Shown one piece after another: positions 46,801-55,195 of a stretch of DNA of 64,000 nucleotides. The number at the start of each line of letters is the position of its first letter. Within the stretch, counting starts at the first letter, position 1. The notes below the pieces were generated by a model, which was given only the letters and a program-made list of their open reading frames with translations, was not told where the DNA came from and ran no database searches. This DNA is from Psychroserpens jangbogonensis. Lineage in GTDB: Bacteria; Bacteroidota; Bacteroidia; Flavobacteriales; Flavobacteriaceae. A program made the position numbers and the translations under genes. The DNA lies in assembly GCF_000797465.1 (NCBI RefSeq), contig NZ_JSWG01000012.1, positions 294,233 through 358,232 of the forward strand, in the 5' to 3' direction.

Positions 46801-47394
46801 GGTGAACGTGAAAAAGAATTACCTTTATATCAAGTAGAAAACCAAGGCTATATTCACTACGGAAAAGGAAGTGTCATTTTGTATGCTTTACAAGATTACA
46901 TTGGAGAAGAGAAAGTAAATACAGCAATGAAAGGCTTTTTAGAAGAATACCGTTACAAAGCACCTCCTTACCCTAGTTCGCATGATTTCTTACGTTATTT
47001 AGAACCGCAAGTACCAGATTCATTAAACTATTTGATTAAAGACTGGTTTAAAGAAATCACATTGTATGACAACCGTTTAAAAGAAGCTACTTATAAAACT
47101 CTAGACAATGGTAAGTTTGAAATCACAATGGAAATAGAAAGTTCTAAAATAAAATCTGACAGTTTGGGTAACGAAACAAAAGTTGCGATAAATGATTGGA
47201 TTGACATTGGATTCTTTATGGATAGTGATGAAAAACGATTATACCAGCAAAAACGAGTGAAATTTAATAAAGATAAATCTTCAATTACGGTTCAATTAGA
47301 TTCATTACCAGTAAAAGCGGCTATTGATCCAAGACACATTTTGATAGACCGTGTTTTTAAGGATAATATTAAAAGTATAAGTCTAGAAGAATAA
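43813..47394 (+). CDS. ABC-2 type permease fused to an M1-family aminopeptidase
   Basis: This 1193-residue protein has about twelve TM segments arranged in two ABC-2-like blocks within residues 1-590. A large extracytoplasmic part (about 600-1193) has an M1-type beta domain and catalytic domain. The zinc motif is H935-E-M-G-H939, with E959 as third ligand (LSESFSEY); the GxMEN-like substrate loop is replaced by GTMPYAESFGF. The combination is an established family, paired here with its ATPase gene 21 bp upstream. It may export a peptide and process it, or signal from periplasmic peptides. No substrate can be deduced. Confidence 0.92.
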   Translation: MFKTFFLSELKYTLKQPMVYIFIFVLALMEFFATVSDNVQIGGAIGNVYRNSPYTITIHITIFCIFSLLMAVAFFNNAALRDHNNEFNEILFTTPLSKPGYFFGRFLGALFVSTLPLLGIFIGMLLGTSLNSVFEWIDPARFGPFYFETFLNNYLLFVLPNMFLAGAVIFAMANKWKSTVISFVGGLLIIVAYIVSGSLMSDVDNETIAALSDIFGINTYRIETKYFTPIEKNTISPGFSGILFWNRLIWISVGLIILMISYFSFSFKEKNKKIKKEKVSTSKKDIVFALPKLNPTYNASTNWIQFKSFFYTNFLSIIKSVTFKILFLFCIIILVADLSGGFEFFGLQSYPLTYKLIDSIKGNTNIFTIIILIFFSGELIWRDRDHKINEVVDATAHTSFISMAAKALSLVCITSILNLFFIGIAIIYQLLHGFTRIELDVYLLDFFYENLALYIVFGGIMIMIQVLSSNKYIGYFISILVLLVWDIILSVLDINSNMLSIGGGASVFYSDMNGFGPGLKSTLWFNLYWILLSFLGLLIAGALWSRGSKNSLWSRIKTARKEVPKSYRGIIIITAVSWLGVASFVYYNTQVLNPYYSSDTQEQLSADYEKKYSKYKDIVSPKVTDAKYYLDLFPNKRNIHVKADLELTNTTDQPIDSLHFYNNVGWDTKLIIPNSKVVYKDTTYLFTIYKLSPPLLPGEKITMTVNNKYITKGFANGRGSTMIVKNGTFINNGDILPTMGYNDSYEISDKNTRKKYDLPEKERMPELTEGVTDLHMGNYIFRGQSDYINVETVVSTSKEQTAIAPGSLIKKWEENGRNYFHYKTDTPSFNFYSFMSAKFEIAKRKWNGIDIEIYHDEKHDVNIEMMLDAVERSLKYFTQNFGPYYHKQARIIEFPRYSNFAQAFPGTMPYAESFGFIINLEDETENNVIDAVIAHEMGHQWWAHQVCGAYMQGSTMLSESFSEYSSLMTLKNINDNPMKMREFLKYNHDRYLRGRSGEREKELPLYQVENQGYIHYGKGSVILYALQDYIGEEKVNTAMKGFLEEYRYKAPPYPSSHDFLRYLEPQVPDSLNYLIKDWFKEITLYDNRLKEATYKTLDNGKFEITMEIESSKIKSDSLGNETKVAINDWIDIGFFMDSDEKRLYQQKRVKFNKDKSSITVQLDSLPVKAAIDPRHILIDRVFKDNIKSISLEE

Positions 47395-47414
47395 AACATT
47401 ACTAACATCACATT

Positions 47415-47456
47415 AAAAAAAACACCTTTTCATATATAGAAAAGGTGTTTTTTTTT
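47415..47456. terminator. Bidirectional terminator between the ABC/M1 gene and the SRPBCC gene
   Basis: AAAACACCTTTTC / GAAAAGGTGTTTT with long A- and T-tracts and a 7-nt loop, between convergent genes. Confidence 0.85.
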
Positions 47457-47474
47457 ATAATTTATTAATTGAAA

Positions 47475-47870
47475 TTAATTTTTATTCAGAGTTTCAAAAT
47501 AAGCTTTCATAGGCGCAAAGTAATGTTCTTCCCAACCGGTTTTATATTGATCTCCAGAATCTGGCACATTTGTATGTTTTAAAGTTAAGGTTGTTTCTTC
47601 ATCCTCTTCTGAAAGTAAAATCTCTATTTGAGAATCACTTTCATCATCTTTAAAATCACTACTTCTCCATGATTGAACAATCCTTTTATATGGTTCTAAT
47701 TCGATATTACTACCACTAATATAACCCTCTCCTGCTGTAAAAGTTTCTCCTACTTTATCTGAAACAAAAGCCGGACTACCAATCATTTTAGTATGTCGCT
47801 GTGTGCTCAACCAAGATTTATAAATCTGTTTTGGTGTTGCCTTTATCTTAGTTGTTAATGTAAATTCCAT
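47475..47870 (-). CDS. SRPBCC/AHSA1-like domain protein
   Basis: A 131-residue cytosolic protein of the START/Bet v1-like superfamily (Aha1 homology type). It starts with FTLTTKIKATPKQIYKSWLSTQRHTKMIG and ends with ETTLTLKHTNVPDSGDQYKTGWEEHYFAPMKAYFE, the standard opening and closing of AHSA1-domain proteins. Such proteins bind hydrophobic ligands or act as cochaperones; the ligand is unknown. The gene stands alone, divergent from the FAD-dependent oxidoreductase gene. Confidence 0.87.
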   Translation of the reverse strand: MEFTLTTKIKATPKQIYKSWLSTQRHTKMIGSPAFVSDKVGETFTAGEGYISGSNIELEPYKRIVQSWRSSDFKDDESDSQIEILLSEEDEETTLTLKHTNVPDSGDQYKTGWEEHYFAPMKAYFETLNKN

Positions 47871-47936
47871 ACGATCTTGTTTTTATATTTCTTTCGTTAA
47901 ACTTTTAAACCTAATAAATATAACTAATTTCGCAGT

Positions 47937-49496
47937 ATGATAAAAGCATTGCAACTTCGCATTAATTTACATCAAGAAGGAAAACCAGACGGATTGCTTA
48001 ATAAGGCAGCTTATGATCTGGATATTGAACCTTCTCAGATTTCTGGAATTAAAATTCTTAGAAAATCAATTGATGCACGCAAGCGTCGTATCATGTTCAA
48101 TTATAAAGTTGAAGTTTACATCAACGAGCCTGTTCCAAAGAATTCAGATTACACTTTTGATTACAAAGATGTATCAACAGCTAAACCTATTCATATTATT
48201 GGATTTGGTCCTGCAGGAATGTGGGCAGCATTGCGTTGTATAGAACTTGGCTTTAAACCGATTATTTTAGAACGTGGTAAAAACGTACAAGATCGTCGTC
48301 GGGATTTAAAAGCTATAAATCAAGATCACATTGTTAATGAAGATTCAAACTATTGTTTTGGAGAAGGTGGAGCGGGAACCTATAGTGACGGCAAACTTTA
48401 TACACGTAGTTTAAAACGTGGAGATGTTCGCAAAATTTTTGAGAACCTAGTATTTCATGGTGCTCCAGACCAAATATTGATCGATGCACATCCTCATATT
48501 GGCACTAATAAATTACCTAAGGTTGTTCAGAATATAAGAGAAACAATTCTGAAATTTGGTGGTGAAATTCATTTTGAAACAAGAGTTACAGACTTCACCA
48601 TTAAAGACAACAAAATCGTTGCTATTCAGCTTAAAAACGGAAATGAACTCTATGTTGAAAAAGTCATTTTAGCAACTGGACATTCTGCTCGAGATATATT
48701 TTATTTATTGAACGATAAAAACATTCAACTAAAAGCAAAATCATTTGCTATGGGAGTTCGTGTTGAGCATCCTCAAGAAATAATTGATGGTATTCAGTAC
48801 CACTGCGAAGGTGAACCAAGAGATGAATTATTACCAGCTGCAGCTTATAGTTTGGTGCAACAAGTAAATGACAGAGGTGTGTATTCCTTTTGTATGTGTC
48901 CTGGTGGATTTATTGTACCTGCGGCAACAGCAAATGGTGAAGTTGTTGTAAATGGAATGTCGCCTTCAACTCGAAATAACAAGTATGCCAACTCAGGCAT
49001 TGTTACTGAGATTAATGTCGATAAAGATTTATATAAATACGAACACTTTGGAGCTTTAAAAGCTTTAGAATATCAAAAAAGCTTAGAGCGATTAGCCTTT
49101 ACTGCTGGCGGAAGAAGTCAATCTGCACCAGCACAACGATTAACCGATTTTGTAGAAGGCAAATTATCTCCAGACCTTAATGAAACATCTTATCAACCAG
49201 GTTTAAAATCGGCACCATTGCACTCACTACTTCCAAAGTTAATTGGAGGTTCATTGCGAAAAGGGTTTAAGGCATTTGGAGAAAAAATGCATGGCTATTA
49301 TACGGCAGAAGCTAATATAATAGGTGTAGAATCTAGAACCTCGTCACCAGTAAATATTCCAAGAAATGAGAGTTTAGCTCATCCAGAAATCTCCAATCTA
49401 TATCCTTGTGGTGAAGGTGGTGGTTATGCTGGTGGAATTGTTTCTGCCGCCATGGATGGAGAACGTTGTGCAGAAGCTGCAACTTCTAACTTATAA
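47937..49496 (+). CDS. FAD-dependent oxidoreductase (COG2509-type)
   Basis: A 519-residue protein. The N-terminal about 80 residues form a small RNA-binding-like alpha/beta domain (GLLNKAAYDLDIEPSQISGIKILRKSIDARKRR). It is followed by an FAD Rossmann fold (IIGFGPAGMWAALRCIELGFKPIILERG, residues about 86-115), GEGGAGTYSDGKLYTR, ILATGHSARDIFYLL, and a C-terminal CGEGGGYAGGIVSAAMDG element. It is a soluble flavoprotein of the uncharacterised FAD-dependent dehydrogenase group, with unknown substrate. It lies just upstream of fabD and lspA in the same direction. Confidence 0.88.
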   Translation: MIKALQLRINLHQEGKPDGLLNKAAYDLDIEPSQISGIKILRKSIDARKRRIMFNYKVEVYINEPVPKNSDYTFDYKDVSTAKPIHIIGFGPAGMWAALRCIELGFKPIILERGKNVQDRRRDLKAINQDHIVNEDSNYCFGEGGAGTYSDGKLYTRSLKRGDVRKIFENLVFHGAPDQILIDAHPHIGTNKLPKVVQNIRETILKFGGEIHFETRVTDFTIKDNKIVAIQLKNGNELYVEKVILATGHSARDIFYLLNDKNIQLKAKSFAMGVRVEHPQEIIDGIQYHCEGEPRDELLPAAAYSLVQQVNDRGVYSFCMCPGGFIVPAATANGEVVVNGMSPSTRNNKYANSGIVTEINVDKDLYKYEHFGALKALEYQKSLERLAFTAGGRSQSAPAQRLTDFVEGKLSPDLNETSYQPGLKSAPLHSLLPKLIGGSLRKGFKAFGEKMHGYYTAEANIIGVESRTSSPVNIPRNESLAHPEISNLYPCGEGGGYAGGIVSAAMDGERCAEAATSNL

Positions 49497-49539
49497 GTTT
49501 AATATTATTCCTATTTTTACAGCATAAATTTTGATTAAA

Positions 49540-50433
49540 ATGAACGCATATATATTTCCAGGTCAAGGTGCTCAGTTCTCAGGAATGGGATTAGACCTTT
49601 ATGAAAAATCTCCTTTAGCACAAGAATTCTTTGAAAAAGCAAATGACATTTTAGGCTTTCCTATTACAGACATTATGTTTGAAGGCTCAGCTGAAGATTT
49701 AAAAGAAACCAAAGTTACGCAACCAGCTATATTTTTACATTCTGTAATTCTAGCCAAAACTCTTGGTGAAAACTTTAAACCAGATATGGTTGCTGGACAT
49801 TCTCTTGGAGAATTTTCGGCTCTAGTTGCAGCAGGTACTTTAACATTTGAGGACGGACTTAAACTGGTTTCACAGCGTGCAAAAGCGATGCAAAAAGCTT
49901 GTGAATTAGAACCAAGTACAATGGCTGCAGTTTTAGGACTGGAAGATAGTATTGTAGAAAACGTATGCACAAATACAGAAGGTATTGTAGTAGCTGCAAA
50001 TTATAATTGCCCTGGTCAATTAGTGATTTCAGGAGATGTTGATGCCATTAATAGAGCATGTGAAACACTTAAAGAAGAAGGTGCACGTCGCGCTTTAGTA
50101 TTACCTGTTGGTGGAGCATTTCATTCACCTCTTATGGAACCTGCTCGCGAAGAATTAGCTGCAGCAATAGAAAACACGACGTTTAGCAAACCTAACTGTC
50201 CAATTTATCAAAACGTAACGGCTTCTGCTATTACTGATGAAAATGAAATTAAAGCAAATTTAATATCTCAATTAACTGCTCCTGTTCGTTGGACACAATC
50301 TGTACAACAAATGATTGCAGATGGAGCATGTCATTTTACTGAAGTCGGACCAGGAAAAGTATTGCAAGGCCTTGTTAAAAAAATCAATAGAGAATCTGAA
50401 ACTGCTTCAGCTACTTTAGAAACTAACGCTTAA
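49540..50433 (+). CDS. fabD: Malonyl-CoA:ACP transacylase
   Basis: A 297-residue protein from the ATG at 49540. A TTG at 49531 would add MIK, but the family starts at MNAYIFPGQGAQ. It transfers malonyl groups to acyl carrier protein for fatty-acid synthesis. Visible motifs are the oxyanion-hole PGQGAQ, the nucleophile in AGHSLGEFSAL, the active-site His in GGAFHSPLME and the terminal EVGPGKVLQGLVKKI. The gap to lspA is 6 bp, so the two are co-transcribed. Confidence 0.94.
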   Translation: MNAYIFPGQGAQFSGMGLDLYEKSPLAQEFFEKANDILGFPITDIMFEGSAEDLKETKVTQPAIFLHSVILAKTLGENFKPDMVAGHSLGEFSALVAAGTLTFEDGLKLVSQRAKAMQKACELEPSTMAAVLGLEDSIVENVCTNTEGIVVAANYNCPGQLVISGDVDAINRACETLKEEGARRALVLPVGGAFHSPLMEPAREELAAAIENTTFSKPNCPIYQNVTASAITDENEIKANLISQLTAPVRWTQSVQQMIADGACHFTEVGPGKVLQGLVKKINRESETASATLETNA

Positions 50434-50439
50434 GACTTT

Positions 50440-50937
50440 ATGAAATTATCAAGAAACGTAAGCATTACCTTGCTTATAATCTTCAACATTGCAATTGATC
50501 AAGTTTCAAAAGTGCTCGTTCGTGCTAATTTTGAATATTTAGAAATCAAGCAACTAATTGGAGAAAAATTCTTAATGCAATATGTAGAAAACAAGGGTGC
50601 TTTTCTAGGTATGGGAAGCGATATGAACGATACGTTAAGACTTGTTCTGTTATTAATTCTTCCAACATTAGTTCTAGGTTACCTTATCTATTACATAATT
50701 GTAAATAAGACTTTAGACAAATTGAGTACCATTGCATTAAGTTGTATTGCAGGTGGAGGAATCGCCAATGTTTTTGACCGTTTCGCTTTTGGCAAAGTCA
50801 CTGATTTTTTCCATATAAACTTAGGAGGCATTTTTAAAACAGGTATTTTTAATGTGGCAGATATGTCTGTTACTTTCGGAATGATTGTGTTAATCTACAC
50901 TTGGTTTATATCCTCAAGGAGAAAACAAACTTCATAA
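50440..50937 (+). CDS. lspA: Lipoprotein signal peptidase (signal peptidase II)
   Basis: A 165-residue inner-membrane aspartyl protease with four TM helices that cleaves prolipoprotein signal peptides. Diagnostic pieces are IDQVSKVLV, the YVENKGAFLGMG loop, the first catalytic Asp in ANVFDRFAFGKVTDFFHI and the second in FNVADMSVTFG. Its substrates would include lipoproteins such as those encoded at 54618 and 62068. It ends in a strong terminator. Confidence 0.94.
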   Translation: MKLSRNVSITLLIIFNIAIDQVSKVLVRANFEYLEIKQLIGEKFLMQYVENKGAFLGMGSDMNDTLRLVLLLILPTLVLGYLIYYIIVNKTLDKLSTIALSCIAGGGIANVFDRFAFGKVTDFFHINLGGIFKTGIFNVADMSVTFGMIVLIYTWFISSRRKQTS

Positions 50938-50944
50938 TAACTTT

Positions 50945-50980
50945 AAAAAAAGCCTCTTCAAATTGAAGAGGCTTTTTTTA
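50945..50980. terminator. Bidirectional terminator between lspA and galE
   Basis: AAAAAAAGCCTCTTCA / TGAAGAGGCTTTTTTT with a 3-nt loop between convergent genes. Confidence 0.85.
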
Positions 50981-50998
50981 TTATATAATTTTCAAGAA

Positions 50999-52027
50999 TC
51001 AATCTTCAATATTTCGAATATTTTTCTCCCATTTCCATGCAGATAACATTGCATCATCAAGTGAAGATTTGGCTTCCCAACCTAAAATCGTATTTGCTTT
51101 TTTAGTATTTGCATAGGCTTTAACTACATCTCCTTCTCGCCTTGGTGCAATCTTATAATTAAGTGATTGTCCTGAAACATTCTCAAAAGACCGAATAACT
51201 TCTAATACAGAACTACCTACACCTGTACCAACATTAAAGGTTTCAAAATTGGATTGATTATTATCATTTAAAAGACGTTCTAAAGCAACCACATGAGCTT
51301 TTGCTAAATCAACTACATGAATATAATCTCTTATACATGTTCCGTCTGGTGTTGTATAATCATTTCCAAAAACAGATAAACATTCACGTAGTCCAGCTGC
51401 AGTTTGTGTAATAAATGGCACTAAATTTTGTGGCACACCAATGGGCAATTCTCCAATTTTAGTAGATGGATGAGCACCAATTGGATTGAAATAACGCAAT
51501 GCAATAGCATTTAGATTATCATTTACTTTACAAGTATCCTTTATAATTTCTTCTCCAATTTGCTTAGTATTTCCATATGGTGACTCAGCTGGCTTTATTG
51601 GAGCATTTTCAGTTATTGGCATTTCATCTGCCTGACCATAAACGGTACATGATGAACTAAAAATAAAATTAGATGCACTTAAGTTAAGCACTTCTTTAAG
51701 CATATAAATAAGCGTATTGAGATTGTTCTCATAATACAATAAAGGGTTTTCAATACTTTCACCTACAGCCTTACTGGCTGCAAAATGAATAACTCCAGAA
51801 ATGTCACTATGCTTTTGAAAAAAACGTTCAACTGAAGCTTTTTCTTTTAAATCTAACTTTTCGAAAATTGGTAATTTTCCTGTAATAGCTTTGATGCCTT
51901 CAATAACATCTACAGAAGAATTAGATAAATCATCAATAATGATAACATCATAACCTTCGCTTTGTAATTCAACAACTGTATGTGAACCTATGAAACCAAG
52001 TCCACCAGTAACAAGAATTTTTTTCAT
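50999..52027 (-). CDS. galE: UDP-glucose 4-epimerase
   Basis: A 342-residue short-chain-dehydrogenase-type epimerase with the NAD motif GGLGFIGSHT (residues 7-16), SSSCTVYG and the catalytic PYGNTKQIGE (Tyr-x-x-x-Lys). The substrate-binding part includes RYFNPIGAHPSTKIGE and GTCIRDYIHV. It interconverts UDP-glucose and UDP-galactose for cell-surface glycans. It is 5 bp downstream of the sugar aminotransferase gene on the same strand, so both probably serve surface polysaccharide or glycoprotein synthesis. Confidence 0.94.
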   Translation of the reverse strand: MKKILVTGGLGFIGSHTVVELQSEGYDVIIIDDLSNSSVDVIEGIKAITGKLPIFEKLDLKEKASVERFFQKHSDISGVIHFAASKAVGESIENPLLYYENNLNTLIYMLKEVLNLSASNFIFSSSCTVYGQADEMPITENAPIKPAESPYGNTKQIGEEIIKDTCKVNDNLNAIALRYFNPIGAHPSTKIGELPIGVPQNLVPFITQTAAGLRECLSVFGNDYTTPDGTCIRDYIHVVDLAKAHVVALERLLNDNNQSNFETFNVGTGVGSSVLEVIRSFENVSGQSLNYKIAPRREGDVVKAYANTKKANTILGWEAKSSLDDAMLSAWKWEKNIRNIED

Positions 52028-52032
52028 TTTGT

Positions 52033-53187
52033 TTAAGAATTTACAAAATTGATAATCGTAGATGTAATGAATTCAATTTGTTCATCATCCAATTCTGTGT
52101 GCATTGGTAACGAAATTACTTCTTTAACCAATTGATTGGTAACTGTAAAATCAGCTTCATTATATCTAGAATCTTTATACGCTTTTTGTAAATGTAATGG
52201 GATTGGATAATACACTCCACAAGGAATCCCTTGTTCATTTAAGTGTTTTACTAAAGCATCTCGATCTGCATTTAAAATTTTAAGTGTGTACTGATGAAAT
52301 ACATGACAATCACAATTCTCACATATTCCTTGGCATGAAGATTTCCCACTTGGAGTAATTATACTATCAATGCCATTGAAAGCTTTATTATAAGCCCTTG
52401 CAGCTTTACGTCTTTCGAAATTATACGTGTCTAATCGTTTTAACTTTATGTCTAGTATAGCTGCTTGAATAGAATCTAATCGAGAATTTACACCAACTAC
52501 ATCATGATGATAACGTTCGTACATCCCATGATTTACAATACCTCTAATGGTATGTGCTAAATCGTCATCATTAGTAAAAATGGCACCACCATCACCATAA
52601 CATCCTAAATTTTTTGATGGGAAAAATGATGTCGATGCAACATGACCTATAGTTCCTGCTTTTGCTTTTCTACCGTCACTATATGTATACGTTGAACCAA
52701 TACCTTGTGCATTATCTTCAATAACGAACAGATTGTGCTCTTCTGCAATGTTCATAATAGCTTCCATATTTGCACACATTCCAAATAAATGGACAGGAAC
52801 GATTGCCTTAGTTTTAGGAGTAATTGCCTTTTTTATGGCATCAATATCTATATTAAATGTTATAGGATCAACATCTACTAATACTGGAGTAAGTTGCAAT
52901 AATGCAATTACTTCTACTGTTGCAGCGAACGTAAAGTCTGCTGTAATCACCTCATCTCCTGGCTTCAAACCTAATCCCATCATTGCAATTTGCAATGCAT
53001 CTGTACCATTAGCACAAGGAATTACGTTTTTAACACCTAAATAATCTTCCAGATTTTTCTGAAACTCATGAACCTTTGGTCCATTGATATAAGCCGTAGA
53101 ATCTAATACCTCTAAAACAGAGCTATCAACCTCAGCTTTTATTTTGCTATATTGACCTTTAAGGTCAACCATTTGAATTTTTTTCAT
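52033..53187 (-). CDS. DegT/DnrJ/EryC1/StrS-family sugar aminotransferase
   Basis: A 384-residue PLP enzyme from the preferred ATG at 53187 (MKKIQMVDLKGQYSKIK). An upstream Met at 53217 would add ten residues that are not part of the family. PLP-binding elements are NGTDALQIAMMGLGL, AIVPVHLFGMCANM, EDNAQGIGS and the Schiff-base Lys in STSFFPSKNLGCYGDGG. A cysteine cluster SCQGICENCDCHVFHQYT precedes the C-terminal domain. It transaminates a nucleotide-linked keto sugar. It shares a transcript with galE, 5 bp apart. Confidence 0.9.
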   Translation of the reverse strand: MKKIQMVDLKGQYSKIKAEVDSSVLEVLDSTAYINGPKVHEFQKNLEDYLGVKNVIPCANGTDALQIAMMGLGLKPGDEVITADFTFAATVEVIALLQLTPVLVDVDPITFNIDIDAIKKAITPKTKAIVPVHLFGMCANMEAIMNIAEEHNLFVIEDNAQGIGSTYTYSDGRKAKAGTIGHVASTSFFPSKNLGCYGDGGAIFTNDDDLAHTIRGIVNHGMYERYHHDVVGVNSRLDSIQAAILDIKLKRLDTYNFERRKAARAYNKAFNGIDSIITPSGKSSCQGICENCDCHVFHQYTLKILNADRDALVKHLNEQGIPCGVYYPIPLHLQKAYKDSRYNEADFTVTNQLVKEVISLPMHTELDDEQIEFITSTIINFVNS

Positions 53188-53275
53188 ACTATACGAAATT
53201 ACGAAATTCATTAGCATTAAGCAATGAAATTATTTCAAAGAACAGTATTTTAGCAGTAACATAAACGTTTATATA

Positions 53276-54502
53276 TTGTATAATTTAGGAATACATATAC
53301 TTTCATTCATTTTAAAAATCCTTGCATTTTTTAATCTTAAGATTAAAAAAGGTGTTGAGGGTCGCAGTCAAACGTTTAAAATATTAAATGAGAACTTAGA
53401 CCCTTCTGATAAAACCATCTGGTTTCATTGTGCCTCGTTAGGCGAATATGAACAAGGCCTACCAGTCTTTGAGTCTATAAGAAATAAATATCCTTCATAT
53501 AAAATTGTATTGACCTTTTTTTCACCCTCAGGATATGACATTCGAAAAAACACCCCTATTGCAGATATTGTTACTTATTTACCATTAGACACCAACGCAA
53601 ATTCTCGTCAGTTTTTAGATATCGTTAATCCTGATTTTACAGTATTTGTGAAATACGATATTTGGCCAAATGTTTTAAACGAATTGAAAAAAAGACAAGG
53701 ACGTGCTATTCTGATTTCTGCTTTAATTAGAAAAAATCATTCTTATTTTAAATGGTATGGTAGTCACCTTAGGAAGGCATTACAAGCTTTTGAACATATT
53801 TTTGTTCAAAATGAAAATTCAAAAAAACTACTTCAAAATATTAGTATTACCAATGTTACTATTTCTGGTGATACAAGATACGATCGTGTTTCAAATCAAT
53901 TATTACAAAACAACAATCTCGATTTTGTTTCAAAATTTAAGGACAATAGCTTATGTATTGCTATAGGAAGTTCCTGGCCAGAAGATGAGGCAATCCTCAT
54001 GTCTTACATTAATGAAAATGCTACAAAGCATCTAAAGTTTATTATCGCACCTCACAATATCAATCAATCACAAATAGATAATATCACTAAAAAGCTAGGT
54101 GTTGAACATGTGTTATTTTCAGAAATGGAAAACAAAGTCATTTGTGATTACCCAGTGTTTATAATAGACACAATAGGATTATTATCCAAAATTTACAGTT
54201 ATGCAGATATTGCGTATGTTGGTGGAGCAATAGGAACGACAGGTCTTCATAATATTTTAGAACCAGCAGTTTTTGGTATTCCAATTATTATTGGTAATAA
54301 CTATGACAAGTTTCCAGAGGCAAAAAAAATGATAGAAAATGGCGGAGTACTCACCGTAAACAACAGTATTTCTCTTAAAAGTGAACTAGATCGCTTAATT
54401 AAATCATCAGAGGAAAGAGCAAAACTTGGCTCAATAAACGAAAATTTCATCAGAAAAAATAAAGGAGCTGTAAACCAAATCATTGATTACATACGTATAT
54501 AA
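53276..54502 (+). CDS. kdtA: 3-deoxy-D-manno-octulosonic acid (Kdo) transferase
   Basis: A 408-residue GT30 glycosyltransferase with an N-terminal membrane-associated helix (3-20) that adds Kdo to lipid A precursor at the inner membrane. Matching stretches are IWFHCASLGEYEQGLPVFESI, VLTFFSPSGYDIRKN, VKYDIWPNVLNELKKR, IAIGSSWPEDEAIL, DTIGLLSKIYSYADIAYVGGAIGTTGLHNILEPAVFGIPII. The start appears to be the TTG at 53276; no in-frame ATG gives a full-length N-terminus. It is divergent from the sugar aminotransferase gene, 88 bp away. Confidence 0.93.
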   Translation: MYNLGIHILSFILKILAFFNLKIKKGVEGRSQTFKILNENLDPSDKTIWFHCASLGEYEQGLPVFESIRNKYPSYKIVLTFFSPSGYDIRKNTPIADIVTYLPLDTNANSRQFLDIVNPDFTVFVKYDIWPNVLNELKKRQGRAILISALIRKNHSYFKWYGSHLRKALQAFEHIFVQNENSKKLLQNISITNVTISGDTRYDRVSNQLLQNNNLDFVSKFKDNSLCIAIGSSWPEDEAILMSYINENATKHLKFIIAPHNINQSQIDNITKKLGVEHVLFSEMENKVICDYPVFIIDTIGLLSKIYSYADIAYVGGAIGTTGLHNILEPAVFGIPIIIGNNYDKFPEAKKMIENGGVLTVNNSISLKSELDRLIKSSEERAKLGSINENFIRKNKGAVNQIIDYIRI

Positions 54503-54617
54503 GACTGAAAATTGTAAGTAAACCCTTAATGTGTTAACAAAAAGTTAATTTTTTTAAGGCCGTTTCAATATAACTTATTAATTTCGTGTATTATTAATTA
54601 ACACTAAAACTATTACA

Positions 54618-55016
54618 ATGAAAAAATTATTATTAAACATCGCATTGGTATTGGCGCTTGTCGTATCTGTATCATGTAGAGAAACTAAAGAAGGAGCTGA
54701 AGGAGCTGCTGATGCTGTTGAAAATGCTGCTGATGCTGCTGGTGATGCTGTAAATGAAGCTGCAGATGCTGCTGGTGATGCTGTAAACGACGCTGTAGAT
54801 GCTGCTGGTGGTGCTGCAGATGCTGCAAGTGATGCAGTTGACTCGGTTAAAGAAGGTGCAGAAGATGCAGCTGATAAAGCAAAAGACGCAGTAAATGATG
54901 CTGTAGATGGTGCAAAAGACGCAGCTAATGATGCTGCAAATGATGCCGTAGACAAAGCAAAAGAAAAAGGAGCTGATGCAATGAAAGATGCTGCAGACAA
55001 ATTAAAAGACAATTAA
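54618..55016 (+). CDS. Ala/Asp-rich repetitive lipoprotein (LEA/YtxH-like amphipathic repeats)
   Basis: A 132-residue protein. The signal peptide ends with VVSVSC (Cys20), a relaxed lipobox, so it is probably a lipoprotein. The mature part consists almost only of A, D, N, E, K, G and V in repeats of about 11 residues (AADAAGDAVNE, AADAAGDAVND, and variants), giving a long amphipathic helix like LEA or apolipoprotein-like segments. The function is unknown; such proteins are often stress- or desiccation-related. Composition differs sharply from its neighbours. It ends in a strong terminator and lies at the left edge of the mobile element. Confidence 0.8.
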   Translation: MKKLLLNIALVLALVVSVSCRETKEGAEGAADAVENAADAAGDAVNEAADAAGDAVNDAVDAAGGAADAASDAVDSVKEGAEDAADKAKDAVNDAVDGAKDAANDAANDAVDKAKEKGADAMKDAADKLKDN

Positions 55017-55033
55017 GACTCATCTTAATTTGA

Positions 55034-55068
55034 TAAAAAAAGGCCTGATATAATCAGGCCTTTTTTTA
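55034..55068 (+). terminator. Intrinsic terminator of the repeat lipoprotein gene
   Basis: AAAAAAAGGCCTGA / TCAGGCCTTTTTTT with a short AT loop, 18 bp after the stop codon. Confidence 0.85.
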
Positions 55069-55084
55069 TGAGTATGAATGAAAT

Positions 55085-55114
55085 AAAAAAGCCTTTATCT
55101 TTCGATAAAGGCTT
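55085..55114 (-). terminator. Hairpin facing the opposite way, probably the original terminator of a tRNA gene
   Basis: GCCTTTATC (55091-55099) / GATAAAGGC (55104-55112) with loop TTTC. The run of A on its left gives a T-tract on the minus strand, so it ends minus-strand transcription coming from the right, where only a tRNA tip now remains. Confidence 0.65.
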
Positions 55115-55117
55115 TAG

Positions 55118-55129
55118 TACTGAAGACGG
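55118..55129 (-). other. Candidate attachment site: 3' tip of a tRNA-Leu gene
   Basis: The minus strand reads CCGTCTTCAGTA, which fits the last T-stem bases, the acceptor 3' strand CTTCAGT and discriminator A of a bacterial tRNA-Leu (the G1-U72 type acceptor). To its right there is no tRNA body. This is what remains at one junction when a tyrosine-integrase element enters the 3' end of a tRNA gene. The assignment rests on pattern recognition only. Confidence 0.4.
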
Positions 55130-55195
55130 AAGTACAACCTTATGTATCATGCAATCCTAATAAACTTTAAATATAGTTCAAATATACTGTTTTTA

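Noticed and set aside
43813..47394. Possible artificial fusion of a permease and a peptidase by a missed stop
   Set aside because: The permease/M1 peptidase fusion is a known Bacteroidota family and the frame is uninterrupted.
54578..55012. 144-codon antisense frame rich in Ala/Ser/Phe
   Set aside because: It is the mirror image of the Ala/Asp repeats of the lipoprotein gene; the repeated codons keep the opposite frame open. Its composition is unnatural.
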